Below are positions 9,797 through 18,017 of a stretch of 64,000 bases of DNA, one piece after another. The notes beneath the pieces were generated by a model, which worked only from the letters and a program-made list of their open reading frames with translations, searched no databases and was not told the DNA's origin. The stretch comes from Chloroflexota bacterium. Its GTDB lineage: Bacteria; Chloroflexota; Limnocylindria; P2-11E. The stretch covers positions 83,074 to 147,073 of the forward strand of contig DAIDAP010000030.1 of NCBI GenBank assembly GCA_027310565.1, read 5' to 3'. The position numbers were made by a program, and so were the translations under genes. Every line of letters starts with the position of its first letter. Position 1 is the first letter of the stretch.

Positions 9797-10549
9797 ATGA
9801 CAGCGCGACCGGAGTTCGCGATCTGGCGGCCGCCCGACACAGCCACGCTGACCCTCGATGTGGCGCCTCGCTTGGAGAGCTGGGACGCGAAGGCGGCTCG
9901 GTCCCAAGTAGCGCTCGGGCAGTATCTCGATCACGTCACCGAGCTCACGCGCGGCCAGATGGCCGAGGCGGGAACCGCCGCGCTGTCGCTCGAGCTCGCC
10001 GTATCCCTGCCGGGGACGGCCCATCTGCTTCAGGGCCGCTACGACCTCGACAACTTCCTCTCCCCGATCGTCCGGCGTCTGGGGAGCCGCATGTTTGCGT
10101 CCGCGCATGCATCGAAGAGGCGTGGCGCTGCCTCGACGGTCCGCATCGGCCCAGCCGTCGTGGCAGAACCTCCGGACCCTGCCGTGTGGTCGTTCGCGAC
10201 CGCCGAGACGACCGTCTCGACGGCGACCGCCGCATGGAAGCGACAGATCGCGGAGCAGAGCGCGCCGGGCGTCGGCCTCGCGCCCGACGGTCCACTCGAG
10301 CTGCAGATCGCTCTCGCGGTCTCAGAACGGCGCAACTGGGCATGGCTGTGGAAGCCTGCGATCGATGCTCTCGGCGCGATCGTCGGCGCGGAGAATCCCG
10401 CGCGGCCATTCCAGACGCGCGACGACCGGATCGTGCGCCTCGCGCTTCACCGAACCGTCGACGACACGCTCGGCGACCGCGTGCGCACCGGTGTCTGGTG
10501 GCGCTCGGCCGAGGAGCCCACTGCGCCGCCGAAACTTACGGGCGCGTGA
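9797..10549 (+). CDS. Hypothetical protein with possible RusA-like resolvase features
   Basis: YDLDNFLSP... and WKPAIDALGAIVG...RDDRIVRL resemble the DN / KPxxDAL / DD pattern of RusA; weak. Confidence 0.35.
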   Translation: MTARPEFAIWRPPDTATLTLDVAPRLESWDAKAARSQVALGQYLDHVTELTRGQMAEAGTAALSLELAVSLPGTAHLLQGRYDLDNFLSPIVRRLGSRMFASAHASKRRGAASTVRIGPAVVAEPPDPAVWSFATAETTVSTATAAWKRQIAEQSAPGVGLAPDGPLELQIALAVSERRNWAWLWKPAIDALGAIVGAENPARPFQTRDDRIVRLALHRTVDDTLGDRVRTGVWWRSAEEPTAPPKLTGA

Positions 10550-10711
10550 GTTCCGGGCCGACCGCCGCGACCGCGCACAGAATTACGCCCAGCGTGTGAA
10601 AGTCCTTCCAATTCCGGCTGGTCGCCCCGTGGATTGCGACGAGGGCGAGTGCCGTCATCCCAGCGAGCTGCACGTACCTCCAGTCCTTGCTGCTCATCTC
10701 ATCACCTCCTC

Positions 10712-11237
10712 TCAGCTCGCGCTCTTGGACCCGAGATAGGCGGCGCCGAGCACGATGCCGAGAGCGCCGAGCAGTAGGAGGAGTTCGGTCTGATCGAGAC
10801 CCTTCGTCTGTGGGCCGACGAGCACCGACGTCAGACCGCGCTTGCAGTTCGGGCAGTGCCCGGTGACGAGCACATCGAATCCGGTCACGGGCTTACCGCA
10901 GTGCGGACAGGGTCCAAGGGTCTGTCCCGCTCGCTGCGCTAGCGTCTGCAAACTGCGCTCGCGCTCCTGAAGCGAAGACAGAGTGACATTCACCTCGGCC
11001 AGATCCACGCGTGCCGCGGCGAGCTGACGATCCTGTTCAACGATCCGCTCGCGGAGCTCATCGACCGACGCGGCGTTGGAAACTGCCTCGAGCCCGCGCT
11101 CGAGCAGGTCGACGACGGCCGCGGTGAGCGTCATGCCACGGTCGCCTGCATACGACTCGACCTGTGCCTTCAGGCCGCTCGCGATTCGCGCGTACACGAC
11201 GGAGGTCGAAGTGTCAGTAATCACTATCGATAACATA
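10712..11237 (-). CDS. RHH-like N-terminus, coiled coil, zinc ribbon (CPHC...CPNC), C-terminal TM
   Basis: ORF 10712-11302; conserved-looking start at ATG 11237 (MLSIVITDTSTSVVYARIASGLKAQVESYAGDRG). Confidence 0.6.
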
Positions 11238-11349
11238 GCGTATCGCAAGGCCACGTCGCGAAGGCGTTCCCCTGTCCCAAACGGAGGACCGCCCATCGTC
11301 AAGCGAAGGGCTGTTTGTGTTCGGCGGCAGAACCTGCTAACAAAGTGTC

Positions 11350-11967
11350 ATGAGAAAGCCGCCGACATACGAAGAGGTCTCGGAGGAGATCGGGGCCATC
11401 TATCCAGTCCTCTACCGCGCGTTCGAGGCAGCGACGGCCAAGGCGAAAGACTACTTCGTCAGGCAGGGGCGACCCATCGACTGGCAGCTGTACCCGGATC
11501 TCGTCCGATACGAGGCGAAGGTGCTCCTCGTCGAGGCCGGACACGACGCCCAATACGAGATGGAGGAGCTCTCGCGGAACGGGCTCATGGCGGTGTTCTC
11601 TGGGTACCCGACGCGGATCCGCAAGGCGGACAACGGAACGGTCCCGCTGCCGGGGAACTCCCAGCCCTACATGCTCCACCTGAATCAGCAAGCGTGGCTT
11701 TCACTCTTCGGCGAGCGCAAGTGGAACCTGATGGCGCTTTGGGACACCACTCCGCTCGGTCTCCTTGGTTCCATAAGGCTTGCGCTGACCGCGTCGGCGA
11801 CGAAGGCGAGCGTGGAGAACTACTGGATTGAGACGATCCCGCACCCGGCCGCTGCTCAGCAGCCTCCGACTACGCCGGGTGACGGACAGACTGAGATCGA
11901 ACGCGAAGACATTGATATCGGCCCTGCCGCGTCCGAAGAGGATGAGCGGGCGGACGAAGGCAAATGA
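11350..11967 (+). CDS. Conserved hypothetical, partner of downstream XRE-ImmA gene
   Basis: 4-nt overlap with downstream gene; coding-like composition. Confidence 0.6.
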   Translation: MRKPPTYEEVSEEIGAIYPVLYRAFEAATAKAKDYFVRQGRPIDWQLYPDLVRYEAKVLLVEAGHDAQYEMEELSRNGLMAVFSGYPTRIRKADNGTVPLPGNSQPYMLHLNQQAWLSLFGERKWNLMALWDTTPLGLLGSIRLALTASATKASVENYWIETIPHPAAAQQPPTTPGDGQTEIEREDIDIGPAASEEDERADEGK

Positions 11968-13100
11968 TTTGGGGAGATCGGGTTCGGTTGGTCCGCGAGC
12001 TTCGCGGACTCACGCAGGGTGATCTAGCCGAGCAGATCGGCATCAGCCGCGTGACGGTCGCCCACATCGAGACCGGACGCGCGCAGCCGTCGGACGCGGT
12101 CGTTGAGACGTTGGCGCTGCGGACGGGATTCCCGCCTGCATTCTTCCGACAGGGACCGGTGCCGCCGCTCCCGCTGGGGTCGCTCCTCTTCCGCGCGAGA
12201 CGCGCAACGACCAAGTGGGAGTTCGCGCAGGCGCAGCGATACGGCGAGCTCGTGTACGAGTGCGCTGAGACTCTTGCCCGGCGCCTCTCGCACACTCCAG
12301 CGATTCGGCTCCCGCGATTTGCGCACGATCCCGCGGGCCGCCTTACTCCTGCCTCCTCTGCCCAGGTGACGCGCGCGGCGCTGGGTTTCTCACCGGTCGC
12401 GCCGATAGGGAACCTCGTGACCGCCGTGGAGAAGGCCGGCGTGTTCGTGCTGGCGCTGCCGACGAGCCTCGAGAAGCGCGACGCGTTCTCGACCTGGGTC
12501 CAGACGACGGAAGGTCTACTGCGTCCGCTGATCGCGCTCTCGACCGGTGTTCCGGGCGACCGGCTCCGGCTGAGTCTCGCGCACGAGCTGGGACATCTCG
12601 TCCTCCATCAGGAGATGACCGGCACGCTCGACGAGATCGAAGAGCAGGCGCAGCGCTTCGCGGTCGAACTCTTGATCCCGCGAGAGGCAATGGTGGTCGA
12701 GATCACCCAACCAGTGACCCTCACCAGCCTCGCCGAGCTCAAGCCTCGATGGGGCGTGTCAATCCAGGCGCTGATCATGGCGGCTCGCGACTACGACCTG
12801 GTGACCGATCGCCAGAAGCGGTATCTCTTCGAGCAGCTGGGCGCGATGGGTTGGCGCACGAATGAACCGATCGCAGTCACTCCCGAGAAGCCGCGGACGC
12901 TTCGCAGGATGGCGGAGATCGCGTTTGGTGAGACCGCGACCGCGGAGCGCCTCGCGGACGCGATGAACATCCCTGTGGCGCTGGCGCGAGAGATCCTCGA
13001 TGCCCATGCGACCAAGTCGGAGATGCCCGCCATCGGCGGTCCCAAGCCGGACAACAGGAAGGTCGTGCACTTCACGCCACGTCCGCGCGCAGTTCCGTAG
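11964..13100 (+). CDS. XRE-family HTH fused to ImmA/IrrE-family metallopeptidase
   Basis: LRGLTQGDLAEQIGISRVTVAHIETGRAQPS HTH plus LAHELGHLVLH zinc motif. Confidence 0.9.
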   Translation: MIWGDRVRLVRELRGLTQGDLAEQIGISRVTVAHIETGRAQPSDAVVETLALRTGFPPAFFRQGPVPPLPLGSLLFRARRATTKWEFAQAQRYGELVYECAETLARRLSHTPAIRLPRFAHDPAGRLTPASSAQVTRAALGFSPVAPIGNLVTAVEKAGVFVLALPTSLEKRDAFSTWVQTTEGLLRPLIALSTGVPGDRLRLSLAHELGHLVLHQEMTGTLDEIEEQAQRFAVELLIPREAMVVEITQPVTLTSLAELKPRWGVSIQALIMAARDYDLVTDRQKRYLFEQLGAMGWRTNEPIAVTPEKPRTLRRMAEIAFGETATAERLADAMNIPVALAREILDAHATKSEMPAIGGPKPDNRKVVHFTPRPRAVP

Positions 13101-13277
13101 CGGAGGTTCTGTCCAAGACCGAGGTTGCTAAGGCCACGGAGCAGACGAAATCGGGAGCGAGGTTTGGGGTCCGGATTCGCACGTACGGACGCACCCACGG
13201 TCCGCGGCGGATTCTGCAAAAAGGCGCCGGACCGGGTGTATCTTGCCGGCCCGGTGGAGACCCGGTTTGCAGTACTG

Positions 13278-13326
13278 CGTGGACAAGTTCGTGGATGAAC
13301 ATGTGGACGAATCCAGTGGTGGACTC
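13278..13326. repeat. DnaA-box-like array (12-bp spacing, reverse orientation)
   Basis: CGTGGACAA 13278, CGTGGATGA 13290, TGTGGACGA 13302, looser GGTGGACTC 13318. Confidence 0.5.
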
Positions 13327-13479
13327 GACCAAACGTTCTAACCTGCTTCGACACTGCGGCATCGGTCTTCGCGAGGAGGTCGGATGGCAATCGCCTACGC
13401 AGGTCTAGGCAGCGTCGTCCTGTGGGTACCCATCGTCCGTCTATGCATACCCCGAAGGAACGGGTAGACCGGGAGCGAG

Positions 13480-14535
13480 ATGGTGGAGCGGCGGCCCGCT
13501 GCGCTTGCGGTCGGCGGTCTCTGGCGCGACGTCCTGAACTTCATGGGCGACCGACCCATGTCGCCTGACCTGTACCTCCCACTCGCGGACGCCGTGCTTC
13601 CGAAGTGGGCGAAGTGGACCTACTTCCTCGGCCACGCTGCAGCCTCGCTCACCAGCGACCGCGCTGAGCTCGAGGCGGACGTCGCCAAGGCACGGATCGG
13701 CTGGCGGATCTGGACTGAGAGGCGGGAGGACCTTCGGGCGTACGCGCAGAAGGTCGTACGCCAGCGGGTCGACGACGAACTGCTCGAGGAGTGGTGGGTC
13801 TGCGACGCGGGCGGCGGAAAGTTGGCGCTCGCGGACTTCTCGACGAAGGGCGGTGACGACAAGTACGCCAGCGACTTCCGTCGGCGCATGGAGCTCACCA
13901 AGGAGGATGAGAGGGTCCTTCGTTACCAGCCGGACATGCAACCGCGCTACTTGGACTACTGGCTCCTCTCTTGGACGCACTGGAATCTTCGATGGGTCGA
14001 AGACTTGGAGACCGTGCGCCGCCTTGGACGCAAGACATGGCCCGCGGATGCGCAGCACCGTGAGCACTGGACGCCAGAGGAACTCCAACTCGTCAACTGG
14101 TACTTCGAGGAGCAGCAGCCGTACCTCATCAGTTCGGAGGACGACTCAGTCGATCCGTTCGCGCTCGAAGTGTCGAACGGAGAACAGGGCATCGGCTTTG
14201 GAATGGACGGACTCCGCTACGTCATGTACGTATTCCTTCGCGCCGTTGTGATCGACTTCGTCGACGAAATTCTTGAGCGAACAAGGCGGCCGACGGCGCG
14301 GGGATCTCTCTCATGCATCGAGTGCGGCACGTTCGTAGGCCGACGTGCGCTCGGATACGGGCAGCTCTATTGCTCCAATCGATGCAAGAAGCGCGCGGCG
14401 AAGCGTCGGTACCGTAGCCGCATCGCGACCAGGGTGGAGCGCCGGGCGCTCGTCGCAATAGGCACAGGTGCTACCGGCGAGAGGCGAGCTGCCGGCGTCG
14501 CACCTGAGGGTGGAGAGAGGGGGAGCGTCGCGTGA
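13480..14535 (+). CDS. Hypothetical protein with C-terminal CGNR-like zinc finger
   Basis: CIECGTFVGRRALGYGQLYCSNRCKKRAAKRRYRSR. Confidence 0.6.
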   Translation: MVERRPAALAVGGLWRDVLNFMGDRPMSPDLYLPLADAVLPKWAKWTYFLGHAAASLTSDRAELEADVAKARIGWRIWTERREDLRAYAQKVVRQRVDDELLEEWWVCDAGGGKLALADFSTKGGDDKYASDFRRRMELTKEDERVLRYQPDMQPRYLDYWLLSWTHWNLRWVEDLETVRRLGRKTWPADAQHREHWTPEELQLVNWYFEEQQPYLISSEDDSVDPFALEVSNGEQGIGFGMDGLRYVMYVFLRAVVIDFVDEILERTRRPTARGSLSCIECGTFVGRRALGYGQLYCSNRCKKRAAKRRYRSRIATRVERRALVAIGTGATGERRAAGVAPEGGERGSVA

Positions 14536-15167
14536 TGAGGCCGCGGCATCGCGAAGACAGTGGTGGCTCGACCGACCCGTCGACGCGATCCGAGACTAAC
14601 GTCGGCGTCGACAACGGCAGACTGCTCCGTCTGTTCAAGAGGACGCTGAAGGATCAGACGCCTCAGCAGCGCCGACTGCTCGCGGGTGACATCGCGCTGG
14701 AGATCCCCAGCGAGGCTGTCACGCGCGGCGATCCCGAACCCCTATGGATGCAACACCTCCGGACCTTCGTTCGCCGGGAGCTCGACCTCGACCCTCCCCA
14801 ACCGACTCCTGGGTTCGCGGTCGCGACTGCCGAGGCAGAGACCCTCGACGAGGACATCAGCGGCGGGGGCGATCGCCTCGACGACACGAGTCACCACGTT
14901 CCAGCCTCTTCTGACCGGAAGGGCGGCCGACCGGCCATCTCACCGGAGAAAGCGCGCCGCCGTCTGCTCGGGGCGATCATCCGTCTGCGTTCGAGGAGCC
15001 CACTGACGGATCGCTTGACCAACGTCGCGCTGGCCAGGGCGTCCGGCGTCAGTCCCGAGACGATCGGCAGCTGGCTCGCGCTGGCCGAATGGAACCTCGA
15101 GGAGCTGGAGGTCGAGTGGATACGCCGCGAGCGGTTACGCGCCCCACGCGGGCCTTCGCGGCCCTAG
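14532..15167 (+). CDS. Putative DNA-binding phage protein (C-terminal module B)
   Basis: KGGRPAISPEKARRRLLGAIIRL...LTDRLTNVALARASGVSPETIGSWLALAEWNLEELEVEW; paralogous to C-terminus of 15752-16384. Confidence 0.6.
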   Translation: MMRPRHREDSGGSTDPSTRSETNVGVDNGRLLRLFKRTLKDQTPQQRRLLAGDIALEIPSEAVTRGDPEPLWMQHLRTFVRRELDLDPPQPTPGFAVATAEAETLDEDISGGGDRLDDTSHHVPASSDRKGGRPAISPEKARRRLLGAIIRLRSRSPLTDRLTNVALARASGVSPETIGSWLALAEWNLEELEVEWIRRERLRAPRGPSRP

Positions 15168-15622
15168 CGATTTCTGGAGAAGTCGATCCCGAGCACGAGC
15201 TCGGTCCGACCGCTTCGGAATGCGCGTCCGATCGCTCTGTCAAGGACATCCAGGCCGACCTTCTGCTGCATGCGGCACCTTCGCCCGGGGCACTTCAGGA
15301 TCCAGCAGTTCTCACGGCCGTGGCTCTCATCGGGATCCGTGACCTTGAACGCGGAGCCGTGATCGACGGTGAGCGCTACGGAGCGTCCGCGTCCGGTCAT
15401 GCCCGCGCGGCCTGGCACCGGGTGGTCCCAGTCCCGCCCGAGGAACGGCTCAGCGATGTGAGGACCGCCCGGGCCGTCGTAGATGTCGACGTTGAAAGAG
15501 CACACGCTGCGTCCGCATCGGCCGCACCGGACGGTGAAGTCCTGGCTGGGATGGAATCCGTCATCAGGCGCCGGCTCGGGTAGGCTCGCCGCAAGGTCCG
15601 TGAGTCGCGTGTCTTTTCCCAA
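15164..15622 (-). CDS. Hypothetical zinc-binding protein
   Basis: CGRCGRSVCSFNVDIYDG...CWILKCPGRRC; better coding quality than overlapping plus-strand ORF. Confidence 0.5.
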   Translation of the reverse strand: MGKDTRLTDLAASLPEPAPDDGFHPSQDFTVRCGRCGRSVCSFNVDIYDGPGGPHIAEPFLGRDWDHPVPGRAGMTGRGRSVALTVDHGSAFKVTDPDESHGRENCWILKCPGRRCRMQQKVGLDVLDRAIGRAFRSGRTELVLGIDFSRNR

Positions 15623-15751
15623 CGAAGTGAATCCACTTGGTAGACTACGAGCGATAGCAGCTCAGGCCCCACTCGCTGGTGCCTGACGGACCGGGGCCAT
15701 CCGTGTTGAACCCCCGAATCGTGCCTGTGGACAAGGCGCGGTCCGAGGTTC

Positions 15752-16384
15752 ATGCCCATGTCCGACGAGACGTCGTTCCGCAGCCGCTCTCCGCTCGATC
15801 CCTTGACCCCGTTCGACAAGAAATCGCGCGGACGAATTCCCCACAGGGCTCCTCCGCCCGGCATCTTCGGGGACGTCGACGTGGACACGCGAGGCACCCC
15901 GAACTCGCTGTTGCCGCCTTGGCCGGGATGGCTGCGCAGAATCGCGCTCCGGTCCGAGAACGGCGGTACATTGCGCGTCTTCACCGATCCGAGTGGCGAG
16001 GACATGCTCCTCGTTACCTCGCGGGACGAGGATGTTCCCCAACCATCGGCGACGTCGGCCGCCGTTCACCTCACGAGGCGCGAGTTCCTGGCGCTCGGTC
16101 TCCTGCTCGATGACGCGGTGGCGTCGCGACAGCGCCCCGAGGCGCGCCGCAAGGGTGGACGCCCGCGCATGTCGCGATCAAAGGCCCGACAGCTGCTCCT
16201 GCGCAGGATGCAGCAGCTGAGCGGGACCCGCGATCCGCTGGAGCCTCTGACCAATATCGCCCTGGCCGGTGTGAAGCCGAAGCGCAACAAGGACACCATC
16301 AGCGACTGGCTCAAGCGAGCCGAGTGGGACCTCGACGATCTCGACGTCGAATGGTCACGCCGCAGGCGGAAGAAACCGGAGTAA
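15752..16384 (+). CDS. Two-module phage protein (A-like N-terminus + B C-terminus)
   Basis: N-terminus resembles the 17763-18017 product, C-terminus resembles the 14532-15167 product. Confidence 0.6.
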   Translation: MPMSDETSFRSRSPLDPLTPFDKKSRGRIPHRAPPPGIFGDVDVDTRGTPNSLLPPWPGWLRRIALRSENGGTLRVFTDPSGEDMLLVTSRDEDVPQPSATSAAVHLTRREFLALGLLLDDAVASRQRPEARRKGGRPRMSRSKARQLLLRRMQQLSGTRDPLEPLTNIALAGVKPKRNKDTISDWLKRAEWDLDDLDVEWSRRRRKKPE

Positions 16385-16445
16385 ACCGGAAAAATCCGGG
16401 ATTCCGCGACAACGGGCGAGGCTGCGTGGTCCCCTCACCATCACG

Positions 16446-16739
16446 ATGCAAAACGCGACGACGCGCGACGCGACAACTTCGACCCTCCGCACTGAGGACA
16501 TCGACGGCGCCGCCTACCTCCTCTCGGAAGGCGCGCGGCTCGTCGCGGTCGTCCGCGGCGCGAACGGGTACAGCTCGTTCGTCATCGAAGGCCGCGAGGC
16601 CCAGACGCTCGCTGACCGCTACGCCCGGGGCGGCATCGTCGTCGACCTCGATCGCTTCCTCGCCGCCCGCCGCCTGATCCTCGACCGCATCGGACGAGCT
16701 CGCAGGCTCGGGCCCGCGGCGGGCAATCCATCACGATGA
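16446..16739 (+). CDS. Small phage hypothetical protein
   Basis: ORF with 4-nt overlap to the next gene. Confidence 0.5.
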   Translation: MQNATTRDATTSTLRTEDIDGAAYLLSEGARLVAVVRGANGYSSFVIEGREAQTLADRYARGGIVVDLDRFLAARRLILDRIGRARRLGPAAGNPSR

Positions 16740-17530
16740 GCGGCGAGCTCGCGCCGCGACCGATCGAGGGCGAGTACCGCATCGTGCGGCCGCTCGTCTC
16801 GAAGGAGGCGGCGCTCGAGGCGTGGACGGAGTACCAGGAGCTCACCCGCGCCATCCTTCGCGCAAGCGACTTCCAGACCTTCCGCGAGGGCGGCCGCGAA
16901 GGGCGCTTCGTCAAGAAGAGCGGATGGCGCCGCCTCGCGACCCACTACGGCATCTCGATTGAGATGGTCGACGAGAGGCTTGGCCACGAGCACGACGCGA
17001 GGGTCTGCGCGCGGGTTCGCTTCCCCGAACAGATGCGCGACGAGCGCGACTGCGGGTGCCCGGTCGTGTTCGCGCGCTACGTCGTGAGGGCTGTCGCGCC
17101 GAACGGGCGCGCGGTCACCGCCATCGGCCTGTGCTCGATGGGCGAGAAGAACCGCCGCTTCGTGCGCCAGGACCACGACATCGCGACGACCGCGTACACG
17201 CGCGCAGCGAACCGCGCGATCAGCGACATGATTGGCGCGGGCGAGATCTCGGCCGAGGAGGTCCGCGCCACCGGCGAGTTCACGGGCATCTCGCTCGAGG
17301 AGCGCGCCGCGGTCAAGGAGGCGTGGTCGCGCGCCTCCGAGGAGCAGCGGAACGCCGCGACTAGTTGGCTCCGCGCCGCGGGCTTCGTCGGCGAGACGGT
17401 CGCCGCCCTCTTCAAGGACTTCGCCCTGCGCGCGAGCGACGTCCAGGTCGCGGACGTCATCGGCGAGCTCGCGGACCGCGCCCCCGCGGGCGACTCCGAC
17501 GCGATCCTCGAGGAGGTCGAGTCGACGTGA
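16736..17530 (+). CDS. Possible phage single-strand annealing / recombination-mediator protein
   Basis: SGWRRLATHYGI ... DHDIATTAYTRAANRAISDMIG pattern reminiscent of Rad52/ERF-like phage proteins; next to primase. Confidence 0.35.
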   Translation: MSGELAPRPIEGEYRIVRPLVSKEAALEAWTEYQELTRAILRASDFQTFREGGREGRFVKKSGWRRLATHYGISIEMVDERLGHEHDARVCARVRFPEQMRDERDCGCPVVFARYVVRAVAPNGRAVTAIGLCSMGEKNRRFVRQDHDIATTAYTRAANRAISDMIGAGEISAEEVRATGEFTGISLEERAAVKEAWSRASEEQRNAATSWLRAAGFVGETVAALFKDFALRASDVQVADVIGELADRAPAGDSDAILEEVEST

Positions 17531-17766
17531 GGGTCGTCACCGAACGGAGGGCGGGAGCCTCGGCCGCGGACGTGGTGTTCGACGCGTGCGGCCGCTGCGG
17601 CTATCCGACCGCTCCGAAGGTGATCGCGCGCGACCTCGAACGCGACGCGATTATCGGCGGCTACGTCTGCGCGTGCTGCGGCGCGAGCTGGTTCACCTCG
17701 TACCTGCTCAGCGCCGAGGAGATCGCGCAGGTCCTCGCGGCACGCAGCGCGACAGGCCGAGCATGA
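17527..17766 (+). CDS. Small zinc-binding protein (CGRCG...CACCG)
   Basis: GTG start, 4-nt overlaps on both sides. Confidence 0.5.
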   Translation: MRVVTERRAGASAADVVFDACGRCGYPTAPKVIARDLERDAIIGGYVCACCGASWFTSYLLSAEEIAQVLAARSATGRA

Positions 17767-18017
17767 GCGCGCAGCGCTCCGACATCGCCGACTCCGGCGG
17801 GGCGTCGGCGTCGAAGTGGTCGCTCGCCGCGAGCATCCGCGCCTCCGGGACGCTGGGGACGCTCGACGTCCTCACCGAGCCGTCCACCGACGACGTCCTG
17901 CTACAGATCCACGAGCGCGACGACGAGGGCGCGCATCTCGTCGAGGCGGCCATCAGGCTGGACAGAAGGGCGGTCCGTGCGCTCTGCCTCCTGCTCGAGC
18001 GGGAGGCGGGGCGATAG
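17763..18017 (+). CDS. Stand-alone module A protein
   Basis: SIRASGTLGTLDVLTEPSTDDVLLQIHERD...IRLDRRAVRALCLLLE aligns with N-terminal part of 15752-16384. Confidence 0.55.
   Translation: MSAQRSDIADSGGASASKWSLAASIRASGTLGTLDVLTEPSTDDVLLQIHERDDEGAHLVEAAIRLDRRAVRALCLLLEREAGR

Noticed and set aside
15727-15735. Single TGTGGACAA site
   Set aside because: Isolated 9-mer without 12-bp-spaced neighbours; not enough to call an array
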